NCBI GenBank assembly: GCA_021787175.1
Contig: JAJYMF010000217.1
Location: 1 to 5,347 of the forward strand
Reading direction: 5' to 3'
DNA: 5,347 nucleotides
Source of the DNA: Pseudomonadota bacterium
GTDB lineage: Bacteria; Pseudomonadota; Gammaproteobacteria; Xanthomonadales; Rhodanobacteraceae
The notes under the pieces are model-generated. The model saw nothing but the letters and a program-made list of their open reading frames with translations, ran no database searches and was not told where the DNA came from. Positions 1-5,347 of this stretch are shown piece after piece (the stretch's first letter is position 1; every line of letters begins with the position of its first letter). A program made the translations under genes and the position numbers.

Positions 1-3000
1 ACGTGGTGCCCCTGCGCTTCCAGCAGTCCGCGCAGCACCTCGGCCACGGTCGGTTCGTCCTCGACCAGCAGCAGGCGCCGCGGCTGTGCCGCTGCGACCT
101 CGCACGCGGGCGGCGCCGACGGCGCCTCGACCGCCACCGCGGGCAACGTCACGATCACGCTGAAGCGGCTGCCGCGACCGGATTCGGACTCGAGTTCGAT
201 GCGCCCGCCCATCAACTGGATCAGCTCGCGGCAGATCGCCAGTCCCAGCCCGCTGCCGGCCTGACGCTGCGGGCCGTCGCCCTGCTCGAAGCGCTGGAAC
301 AGCCGCTCGCGGCTGGCGGCCGGGATGCCCGGACCGCTGTCGCTGACCACGAAGGCCAGCGCCTCGCCGACGCGCTGCAGCTGCAGCCGCACCGCGCCGC
401 GCTCGGTGAACTTGAGCGCGTTGTTGGCGAGGTTGAGCAGCACCTGGCGCAGGCGCGATGCATCGCCCAGCACCCGCGCGGGAAGCTCCGGCGCGATCTC
501 CAGCTCGAACGCCAGACCCTTGCGCGCCGCCAGCGGCTGCTCCAGCGCCGCCACTTCGCGCAGCAGCCCGGCGGGGTCGAACGGCGCCAGCTCCAGCTCG
601 AACCGGCCGGCCTCGATGCGAGCCAGATCCAGCGCCTCGTTGACCAGCTTCAGCAGCAGGCTGCCGGAACGCTGGATGGCCTCGGCATGGCTGCGCTGGC
701 GCGGATCCAGCGGACTGCGCAGCAGCAGCTCGGCCATGCCCAGCACCCCGGTCATCGGCGTGCGGATCTCGTGGCCGAAGGTGGCCAGGAAACGCGTCTT
801 CGCGGCGCTGGCGTCCTCGGCGAGACGGCGCTGCTGTTCGGCCAGATGCATGCGGTGGCGCTGCTCGAGGCGCCGCCGCCAGGCGCCGGCCAGCGCCCAC
901 GCCAGCAGCCCGCCCGCCAGCAGGTACAGCGCGTAGGCGCGGGGTGTCGCCCACGGCGGCGCGGCGACGCGGATCGCCAGCGGCGTCATCGCCCCCCACG
1001 GTCCGCCGGGCGCCGCCGCCTCGGCCTCGAGGCGATAGCGGCCCGCCGGCAGGCCGGCCAGTTCGCGGCGGCCGTCGGCATCGAGCTCCACCCAGCCGGG
1101 ATCGAAGCCGGCCAGGCGCATGCGATAGCGCGTATGCGCCGGATCCACGTACGACAAGGCGCGCAGCTGCAGGGTCAGGCCGCGTTCGTGCCAGTCCAGC
1201 GCCAGCGCGCCCTCATGCACAAGCAGCGTCACCGTGCGCCCGCGGCGCAGCGTGCTGGCGCGCTCCAGCACCGGCTGCGGCGCCGGCAACGACGGCAGCG
1301 ATTGCCGCGGATGAAAGCCGAGCACGCCGCCGAGGGTGCCGCCGTAAATCGTGCCGTCGTCCCGCCGCACCAGCGCGGCGGCGGTGAACTCGGGGCTGGG
1401 CAGGCCGTCGCGGACGCCGAACAGCCGCACCGCGCGGGTGCCGGGGTCGTAGCGCAGCAGCCCGCGCGAGCTGGCCGCCCACACGCGTCCATGCGCATCC
1501 ACGTACAACGCCTCGATCTCGACCGCCGGCCAGCCGCTGTCGCTGCCGACCTGCGCGGTGACCCGCACCGTGCCGGCAGGATCGATGGCGAGATGCAGCA
1601 GGCGATCCGCATAGGCCAGCCAGAAGCCGCGCGCATCCGGCGCAAACGCGTTGATGCGGCCGCGCGGCGCACCGGGCACGAAGACGAAGCGGCCGCCGTC
1701 GAGACGTTCGAAGCCGGCGCTGCTGGCGCGCCAGAGCACGCCATCGACGACAGCGAGCTGGCGCGTCTCGCGACCGGTCGCGGTGTCCAGCGCCGGTGCC
1801 AGCGCGGTCATCGCCAGCGTGTCGGGATCGAAGCGCCAGACGCCGTCGCCCGGCGTCGCGGCGGCCACGCCGTCGTCGGCCAGCGGGGCCAGATAGCGCA
1901 CGCCCGCGCCCAGCGCGTCGCCGCCGAGGTCGCGCGCCCGGCCGTCGGCCCACAGCCGCAGTCCGGATTGATCGCCGATCCACAGCCGGCCGCGGCTGTC
2001 TTCGGCCAACGCCACCACCGAGCGCGGACCGAGCCCGATCGCCGCGCCGAGATGACGCACCGCGCCGGTGACCGAGTCGAGGTGGTCGACCATGCCGGTC
2101 GGGCCGCCCACCCACAAACCGCCGTCGGCGGCCGGCGCCAGCGCCAGCACGCGGCTGGCGGCGAGGCTGTCGGCAGCCTCGGGCACGTGGCGGAACACGC
2201 TGAACGCGCGCCATTGCGGCGACAGATAGGCGATGCCGCCGTCGCGCAGCGCAAACCACAGGCCGCCCTCGCGGTCGCGGCTGACCGACATCACCAGCGC
2301 ACCGGGCAGGCCGCCGGACAGCAGCGGCTCCGGCGCAAAGCGCGTCCAGCGTCCGCCGGCGTCGCGATAGTCCACGCCGCCCTGCGCCGCCACCCACAGG
2401 CTGCCGTCGGGCTCGCGCACGCTGGCGAACGCCTGTCCCGGCAGCGCATGGGCCCCGCGCACCGATGTGGCGACGAGGTCGGCGCCGATGCGATACAGGC
2501 CGGCGCTGGTCGCGGCACGGCGATGGACGCCCTCGCCGTCCACCCGCCACACCCGCGGCGGCCGCTCGAGTCCGGCAAAGCGCACGTGATGGAAACGCCC
2601 GTCCGGGGTGCGCAGGTCGAGCCCCGCCGCGGTGCCGACCCACAGGTCGCCGTCGGCTTCGGCGCGCAGCGACAGCACGATGTCGGACGCCAGGCTGTCG
2701 GGGTTCGCGGGGTCGTGGCCGTAGTGATCGAACCCGTGGTGGTCGCCGCGCAGGCGCTCCAGCCCGCCGGCGTAGGTGCCGACCCAGATCGCGCCGTCCG
2801 CGGCCTGCGCCAGTGCCCAGACATCATTGGCGCTGAGGCTGTCGGCGCGGGCATCGGCGTGCCGCCAGTGGCGAAAGCCGCCGCTGGCCGGGTCGTACAG
2901 GTTCAGGCCGTTGTCCCCGCCGCCGACCCACAGCCGGCCGGCGCGGTCGACCAGCACCGCGGCCACGTCGTTGGAGGGCAGCGAGGCGGGATCGCGCGGA

Positions 3001-3284
3001 TCGTGGCGGAACACCTCGAAATGCGCGCCGTCGAAGCGTGCCAGGCCATCCGCGGTGCCGATCCAGAGATAGCCCTGCCGGTCCTGCACCACGGCGTAGG
3101 CGGCGCTGGACGGCAGCCCGTCGGCGACGCCGTAGCGGCGAAACAGCGGCGTCGGCAAGGGCGCCGGCGCTGTGCTTTTCGACCGGGCCGGCGCGGTCGT
3201 CGGCTTGATCGGCGCGGCGCGCGGCGCCGCGGTCGCGGCAAAACCCGCGGCCATCGCCAGGCCGATCCGCAGCAGCATGCGCAT
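1..3284 (-). CDS. Hybrid sensor histidine kinase with two-component-regulator beta-propeller sensor (C-terminus cut off by window edge)
   Basis: This is a membrane signalling kinase of the Reg_prop / Y_Y_Y hybrid class; 1094 complete codons are visible. Residues 1-24 look like a signal peptide (MRMLLR, then a hydrophobic Ala-rich core). Residues about 50-660 hold some 14 WIGT-type propeller motifs, and about 690-775 a Y_Y_Y domain (YRMRLAGFDPGWVEL near 720-734, then LPAGRY). Residues about 783-801 form one transmembrane helix, followed by an Arg-rich coiled linker. HisKA carries GHEIRTPM with phospho-acceptor His838. HATPase_c shows an N box (NLANNALKFT, Asn955), G1 (DSGPGIP, Asp982), F box (LFQRFEQ, from 995) and G2 (GSGLGLAI, from 1010). 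A receiver domain begins at about 1070 (LLLVEDE, acidic pocket 1075-1077); its phospho-acceptor Asp lies outside the window. All catalytic motifs appear intact. The ATG at 3284 has a purine-rich ribosome site. An in-frame ATG at 3314 would add 10 residues before the signal peptide and is less likely. The ligand is unknown, and further C-terminal domains (Hpt or HTH) cannot be excluded. Confidence 0.95.
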   Translation of the reverse strand, partial: MRMLLRIGLAMAAGFAATAAPRAAPIKPTTAPARSKSTAPAPLPTPLFRRYGVADGLPSSAAYAVVQDRQGYLWIGTADGLARFDGAHFEVFRHDPRDPASLPSNDVAAVLVDRAGRLWVGGGDNGLNLYDPASGGFRHWRHADARADSLSANDVWALAQAADGAIWVGTYAGGLERLRGDHHGFDHYGHDPANPDSLASDIVLSLRAEADGDLWVGTAAGLDLRTPDGRFHHVRFAGLERPPRVWRVDGEGVHRRAATSAGLYRIGADLVATSVRGAHALPGQAFASVREPDGSLWVAAQGGVDYRDAGGRWTRFAPEPLLSGGLPGALVMSVSRDREGGLWFALRDGGIAYLSPQWRAFSVFRHVPEAADSLAASRVLALAPAADGGLWVGGPTGMVDHLDSVTGAVRHLGAAIGLGPRSVVALAEDSRGRLWIGDQSGLRLWADGRARDLGGDALGAGVRYLAPLADDGVAAATPGDGVWRFDPDTLAMTALAPALDTATGRETRQLAVVDGVLWRASSAGFERLDGGRFVFVPGAPRGRINAFAPDARGFWLAYADRLLHLAIDPAGTVRVTAQVGSDSGWPAVEIEALYVDAHGRVWAASSRGLLRYDPGTRAVRLFGVRDGLPSPEFTAAALVRRDDGTIYGGTLGGVLGFHPRQSLPSLPAPQPVLERASTLRRGRTVTLLVHEGALALDWHERGLTLQLRALSYVDPAHTRYRMRLAGFDPGWVELDADGRRELAGLPAGRYRLEAEAAAPGGPWGAMTPLAIRVAAPPWATPRAYALYLLAGGLLAWALAGAWRRRLEQRHRMHLAEQQRRLAEDASAAKTRFLATFGHEIRTPMTGVLGMAELLLRSPLDPRQRSHAEAIQRSGSLLLKLVNEALDLARIEAGRFELELAPFDPAGLLREVAALEQPLAARKGLAFELEIAPELPARVLGDASRLRQVLLNLANNALKFTERGAVRLQLQRVGEALAFVVSDSGPGIPAASRERLFQRFEQGDGPQRQAGSGLGLAICRELIQLMGGRIELESESGRGSRFSVIVTLPAVAVEAPSAPPACEVAAAQPRRLLLVEDEPTVAEVLRGLLEAQGHH
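1305..3089 (-). repeat. Protein-level tandem repeats: about 14 Reg_prop beta-propeller motifs in the kinase sensor
   Basis: Within the kinase, residues about 66-660 repeat the pattern D-x-x-G-x-L-W-[IV]-G-T-x-x-G-L-x-x-[YF]-D. Clear copies start near residues 66 (GYLWIGTADGL), 111 (GRLWVGGGDNGL), 159 (GAIWVGTYAGGL), 207 (GDLWVGTAAGL), 290 (GSLWVAAQGGV), 335 (GGLWFALRDGGI), 383 (GGLWVGGPTGM), 427 (GRLWIGDQSGL) and 594 (GRVWAASSRGL). Degenerate copies start near 246, 467, 512, 548 and 640. Four copies of a linker of the type HDPxxPxSLxSxxV occur at about 93, 141, 189 and 365. Fourteen motifs fit two seven-bladed propellers, the architecture known for periplasmic sensors of this kinase class. 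The degenerate copies make the exact count uncertain. The repeats are diverged and are not DNA repeats. Confidence 0.82.
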
Positions 3285-3288
3285 GACG

Positions 3289-3296
3289 CTTCCCCC
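3289..3296 (-). promoter_or_regulatory. Ribosome binding site of the hybrid kinase
   Basis: On the minus strand GGGGGAAG lies four bases before the ATG at 3284, with the GGGGGA core seven bases away. This supports that ATG over the in-frame ATG 30 bases upstream, whose preceding sequence (GGATTTGGC) has no comparable purine run. Confidence 0.55.
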
Positions 3297-3378
3297 GCTC
3301 CCCGCGGCGATCATGCCAAATCCGCGCGCGCCGGGCAGCCGCTGCAAAACGGAAACGCAGTATTCACGCGCCGCTGGG

Positions 3379-3388
3379 GGGTGCACCC
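3379..3388. promoter_or_regulatory. Perfect 10-bp palindrome GGGTGCACCC, possible operator
   Basis: GGGTGCACCC is its own reverse complement and lies 37 bp before the first YceI start codon. It sits between the expected -35 position and the putative -10 at 3400-3405, where a repressor site would interfere with polymerase. Symmetry does not extend beyond 10 bp. A 10-bp palindrome in a 141-bp GC-rich region can arise by chance, so the operator reading is only a suggestion. Confidence 0.2.
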
Positions 3389-3399
3389 GCAGCATCGGC

Positions 3400-3405
3400 C
3401 ATAAT
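3400..3405 (+). promoter_or_regulatory. Putative -10 element (CATAAT) of the YceI/b561 operon
   Basis: CATAAT matches the sigma70 -10 consensus at five of six positions and stands out in otherwise GC-rich sequence, 20 bp before the first YceI start codon. Transcription would begin around 3411-3413, leaving a leader of about 14 nt. No good -35 box lies 16-18 bp upstream (the sequence there is G-rich), so the promoter may be activator-dependent, use another sigma factor, or not be real. Confidence 0.3.
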
Positions 3406-3425
3406 CCCCGGCGAGACCTGCCCGC

Positions 3426-4064
3426 ATGCGCCCCTACGCCGTCCTTGCCTGCCTTGCCCTGCTTGCGCTCGCCCCGCGGGCCCACGCCGCGGCTGCCACC
3501 TATCGCTTCGATCCGGTGCACAGCCAGATCACCTTCTTCGTCGATCACGACGGCTACTCCGACGCCTCCGGCCAGTTGCACATCGCGCGCGGCTGGTTCC
3601 GCTTCGATCCCGGCGACTGGAGCACGGCCAAGGTGGTGACGGACATCGATCTGGCCGGCGTCGACATGGGCGACAGGGACTGGAACCGCGTCGTCGCCGG
3701 CAGCGATTTCCTCGCCGCGCAAGCGCAGCCCTATGCCCACTTCGTCAGCGGCGAGGTCGAGAAGACCGGCGCCGATACCGGCATTCTGTTCGGGCAACTG
3801 ACGCTGCGCGGCCACACGGTCGGCATCGCCTTTCCGTTCCGCTTCAACCGCCGCGCCTTCACCCTCTACGGCCTGCACACGGTGGCCGGCTTCACCGGAC
3901 TGGCCACGCTGGACCGCAAGGACTTCGGCATCGATGCCTACACCAAGGTCGTCGGGGTCGAGGTCAAGGTGCTGCTGGAGATCGAGGGCATCGAGGACAG
4001 CGGCGCCGAGCAGGCCTACGATCGCCAGATCGCCAGGGAGACCGTGCATGCAGATCAAAAGTGA
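3426..4064 (+). CDS. YceI-family periplasmic lipid-binding protein (first copy)
   Basis: Encodes 212 aa, a usual length for the family. Residues 1-21 form a Sec signal peptide with a hydrophobic Leu/Ala core and an AHA|A cleavage site after Ala21, so the protein should be periplasmic. The mature part shows YceI landmarks: YRFDPVHSQITFFVDHDGY at the start (residue 26 on), the DWNRVVAGSDFL segment (about 85-96) followed by QPYAHFVSGE, GQLTLRGHTVGIAFPF (about 123-138), and TLDRKDFGIDAY near the end (161-172). YceI proteins form a lipocalin-like barrel that binds polyisoprenoid or isoprenoid-quinone tails. The mature chain has no Cys, unlike the second copy, and carries a charged C-terminal extension (about 190-212). 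The start has only a weak purine stretch (GCGAGA) upstream but is fixed by the signal peptide. It is the first gene of a three-gene operon. The lipid ligand is unknown. Confidence 0.92.
   Translation: MRPYAVLACLALLALAPRAHAAAATYRFDPVHSQITFFVDHDGYSDASGQLHIARGWFRFDPGDWSTAKVVTDIDLAGVDMGDRDWNRVVAGSDFLAAQAQPYAHFVSGEVEKTGADTGILFGQLTLRGHTVGIAFPFRFNRRAFTLYGLHTVAGFTGLATLDRKDFGIDAYTKVVGVEVKVLLEIEGIEDSGAEQAYDRQIARETVHADQK
4035..4040 (+). promoter_or_regulatory. Ribosome binding site of the cytochrome b561 gene
   Basis: AGGGAG lies seven bases before the ATG at 4048, within the end of the first YceI gene. It decides the start: longer frames back to 3934 would read through YceI coding sequence and give an Arg/Ser-rich N-terminus unlike a b561 protein. 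Confidence 0.75.
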
Positions 4065-4623
4065 CGACACCCGCTGGGGCGTTCCGGCGCAGTTCTTCCA
4101 CTGGACCGTGCTGCTGCTGATCGCGGCGCTGGGCACGCTCGGCCTGTACATGGCCGACCTGCCGCTGTCGCTGTGGAAGGAACAGGTCTATCTGCTGCAC
4201 AAGTCGCTGGGCATCACCCTGCTGGGCCTGGTCGCACTGCGCCTGCTGTGGCGACTGGTCGATCCGCATCCGGCGCCGCCCGACGGCCTGCCGCGCTGGC
4301 AGCACATGGCGGCGCGCGCCGTGCATGCCGCGCTGTATCTGCTGCTGCTGGCGATCCCGATTTCGGGATGGGTGTTCAACTCGGCATCCGGTTTTCCGTT
4401 GCGCTGGTTCGGTCTGCTGCCGCTGCCGGCGCTGGCGGCGGCATCGAAGCCGCTGGCCGCGACCGCCAAGGAAATCCACGAAACGCTGTTCTGGGTGCTG
4501 GTCGCGCTGGTCACGGTGCATGCCGCAGCGGCGCTGGTGCACCACTACCACCATCGCAACCACGTGCTGCGGCGCATGCTGCCGTGGGGCCACCGCCCTC
4601 GTGATCCCGGAGCCTCGCCATGA
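4048..4623 (+). CDS. Cytochrome b561 (four-helix membrane b-type cytochrome, YceJ/CybB type)
   Basis: Encodes 191 aa, close to the size of bacterial CybB/YceJ proteins. Four transmembrane helices are visible at residues about 14-34, 47-69, 90-111 and 144-166. Candidate axial haem ligands lie in the expected places: His18 in FFHW of helix 1, His51 in LLHKSLG of helix 2, and His144 (IHETL) and His158 (VTVHAAAALVHH) around helix 4, consistent with two b haems. RWGVPAQFFHW at the N-terminus and LRRMLPWG at the C-terminus are family-typical. Such proteins exchange electrons with membrane ubiquinone; some act as superoxide:quinone oxidoreductases. The C-terminus is His-rich (HHYHHRNH, 165-172). It overlaps the first YceI gene by 17 nt and the second by ATGA, so translation is probably coupled. 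In E. coli a YceJ cytochrome is encoded with YceI, supporting a shared role with the flanking lipid carriers. The electron partner cannot be told from the sequence. Confidence 0.93.
   Translation: MQIKSDDTRWGVPAQFFHWTVLLLIAALGTLGLYMADLPLSLWKEQVYLLHKSLGITLLGLVALRLLWRLVDPHPAPPDGLPRWQHMAARAVHAALYLLLLAIPISGWVFNSASGFPLRWFGLLPLPALAAASKPLAATAKEIHETLFWVLVALVTVHAAAALVHHYHHRNHVLRRMLPWGHRPRDPGASP
4609..4612 (+). promoter_or_regulatory. Ribosome binding site of the second YceI gene
   Basis: GGAG lies seven bases before the ATG at 4620, within the last codons of the cytochrome gene. Together with the ATGA stop/start overlap this supports independent or coupled initiation at 4620. Confidence 0.65.
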
Positions 4624-5177
4624 AGACTCTCGCCCCGTTCGCCGCGCTGATCTTGTCGGTCGTGTTCGCCACCGCCGCGCACGCCGCCGCCTGGCGTGTG
4701 CTGCCGGGCAGCACGCTCGGCTTCGCCGGCAGCTTCCAGGGCGCAGGCTTCAGCGGCCAGTTCAGGCGCTACAGCGCGGCGATCGCCTGGGACCCGGCGC
4801 AACCCGCCGCCTGCCATTTCGATGTCCGCGTCGATCTGGCCAGCGCCGATACCGCCAACAGCCAGCGTGACGAGCTGCTGCCGGGTGCGGATTTCTTCGA
4901 CGCGGCGAAATTCCCCCAGGCGCACTTCGTCGCCAGCGGCTGCAAGCCGGCCGTGGGCGGCACATGGACCACCACCGGCACGCTCAGCCTGCGCGGCGTC
5001 AGCCGGCCGGTCGCGCTGACCCTGCATTTTGCGCCGCAGGGTAAGGACGTGGTGCTCGCCGTCAACGCCAGTCTCGATCGCCTGGCCTTCGGCGTCGGCG
5101 GCGGCGAATGGGCCGATCCCTCGACGATCGGCCGCACGGTGACCGTCAACGCGCGCCTGTTGCTGGCGCCGCAATGA
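4620..5177 (+). CDS. YceI-family periplasmic protein (second, diverged copy)
   Basis: Encodes 185 aa. MKTLAPFAALILSVVFATAAHA is a Sec signal peptide with AHA|A cleavage after Ala22, so it should act in the periplasm. The mature protein follows the YceI plan: AWRVLPGSTLGFAGSF at the start, an NSQRDELLPGADFFDAAKFP block (about 80-99; this Arg-Asp-x-Leu-Leu ... Asp-Phe-Phe-Asp pattern is the family signature), AHFVASG, GTLSLRGVSRPVALTLHF (about 120-137), and a final strand TVTVNARLLL. It differs from the first copy throughout: it lacks the HSQ motif after the first strand and has two Cys (65 and 108), which might form a disulfide in the periplasm. It starts at the ATGA overlap with the cytochrome stop, the same cytochrome-then-YceI order as in E. 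coli. The likely function is binding an isoprenoid lipid or quinone; the ligand is not known. Its 3' end overlaps a convergent gene. Confidence 0.92.
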   Translation: MKTLAPFAALILSVVFATAAHAAAWRVLPGSTLGFAGSFQGAGFSGQFRRYSAAIAWDPAQPAACHFDVRVDLASADTANSQRDELLPGADFFDAAKFPQAHFVASGCKPAVGGTWTTTGTLSLRGVSRPVALTLHFAPQGKDVVLAVNASLDRLAFGVGGGEWADPSTIGRTVTVNARLLLAPQ

Positions 5178-5347
5178 CCGCTGCGGCCTCGCCCGCACCG
5201 CACAGCGCACGCACGAGGCCAGCAAGGTAGTCGAGATACATGCGCGGATAGTCGCGGTCGTTTTCCTCGTCGCGCAGGAACGGGTTCATCAGCGTGTGGC
5301 GCAGGATCAGCAGGCGGTCGTCCGCGCCGGCCTGCGCCAGATCGGAA
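5146..5347 (-). CDS. Hypothetical protein, C-terminal fragment (enters from the right edge)
   Basis: An open minus-strand frame enters at the right edge and ends at the TGA at 5148-5146, giving 66 codons. The sequence begins SDLAQAGADDRLLILRHTLM and continues NPFLRDEENDRDYPRMYLDY, then LAGLVRALCG and an Ala-rich tail. Codons outside the overlap nearly all end in G or C, the residue mix (alternating acidic, basic and aliphatic) is that of a soluble helical protein, and the other minus frame across the same bases is an Arg/Pro/Ala-rich shadow. I do not recognise the family. The gene converges on the second YceI gene and overlaps its last 32 nt, including the stop codon. Translation of the final Ala-rich residues comes from this overlap, where G/C-ending codons are less consistent. 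The start and main domain lie outside the window. Confidence 0.7.
   Translation of the reverse strand, partial: SDLAQAGADDRLLILRHTLMNPFLRDEENDRDYPRMYLDYLAGLVRALCGAGEAAAVIAAPATGAR

Larger units (their letters stand above)
3285..3425. promoter_or_regulatory. Divergent intergenic region between the kinase and the YceI/b561 operon
   Basis: This 141-bp gap separates the divergent start codons at 3284 (minus) and 3426 (plus), so promoters of both transcription units should lie here or just inside the genes. It contains the only locally AT-richer patches nearby (3340-3366 and 3400-3405). Toward the operon a possible -10 element is visible. Toward the kinase the best -10-like string is AATACT (minus strand, 3364-3359), without a convincing -35. 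No consensus sigma70 -35 box was found on either strand. Placement follows from gene orientation; specific promoter elements are tentative. Confidence 0.6.

Noticed and set aside
1213..2854. Long minus-strand frames in other registers (for example 1213-2643 and 2291-2854)
   Set aside because: They are Arg/Ala/Gly/Ser-rich shadows of the kinase with no recognisable motif and lie entirely inside it.
3312..3314. Upstream in-frame ATG (minus strand) as the kinase start
   Set aside because: It would place ten Gly/Ser-rich residues before the signal peptide and lacks a good ribosome site. The ATG at 3284 has both a ribosome site and a proper signal-peptide N-terminus.
3..3404. A plus-strand open frame of more than 1100 codons, longer than any other, covering the kinase gene
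   Set aside because: It is in codon-aligned antisense register with the kinase. In a high-GC gene the sense codons TTA, CTA and TCA, which would create antisense stops, are rare, so this frame stays open by chance. Its translation is rich in Arg, Gln, Ala and His without domains, while the minus strand gives intact kinase, propeller and receiver motifs.
3934..4047. N-terminal extension of the cytochrome frame back to 3934
   Set aside because: The extra residues are Arg/Ser/Pro-rich, arise from out-of-frame YceI sequence, and the AGGGAG site points to the ATG at 4048.
3964..4593. A minus-strand frame of about 200 codons opposite the cytochrome
   Set aside because: The translation is Gln/Arg/His-rich low-complexity sequence, as expected from the antisense of Leu/Ala-rich membrane helices. 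The plus strand encodes an unmistakable b561 protein.
4545..5225. A minus-strand frame of about 226 codons opposite the second YceI gene
   Set aside because: No family motif is visible, and the overlapping plus-strand frame has a signal peptide and the YceI signature. The real minus-strand gene at the right edge uses a different register and stops at 5146.

Overview
The window is high-GC bacterial DNA. Its coding strands show a strong G/C bias at third codon positions, so long antisense frames stay open by chance. The gene content (a propeller-type hybrid sensor kinase, and a YceI / cytochrome b561 / YceI cluster) suggests a proteobacterium, most plausibly a gammaproteobacterium of the Xanthomonadales / Lysobacterales type. 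That placement is inferred from gene content and composition; no rRNA or other marker gene is present.

Layout: (1) Positions 1-3284, minus strand, hold one very large gene running off the left edge. It encodes a membrane-bound hybrid histidine kinase with a signal peptide, about 14 Reg_prop beta-propeller motifs, a Y_Y_Y domain, one transmembrane helix, HisKA and HATPase_c domains, and the beginning of a receiver domain. (2) Positions 3285-3425 are a 141-bp divergent intergenic region, the only clearly non-coding stretch, with a possible -10 element and a short palindrome. (3) Positions 3426-5177, plus strand, are a tightly packed three-gene operon: a secreted YceI-family protein, a four-helix cytochrome b561, and a second, diverged secreted YceI-family protein. 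The first two genes overlap by 17 nt and the last two by ATGA, with good Shine-Dalgarno sequences inside the upstream genes. (4) Positions 5146-5347, minus strand, are the C-terminal 66 codons of an unrecognised gene entering from the right edge, convergent with and overlapping the second YceI gene by 32 nt.

The genes suggest a cell-envelope theme. YceI proteins are periplasmic lipocalin-like carriers of polyisoprenoid or quinone-like lipids, and b561-type membrane cytochromes exchange electrons with quinones. E. coli has the simpler yceJ-yceI pair. The divergent kinase has a periplasmic sensor and could regulate the operon, but nothing in the sequence proves this. No mobile element, RNA gene, CRISPR array or phage feature was seen.
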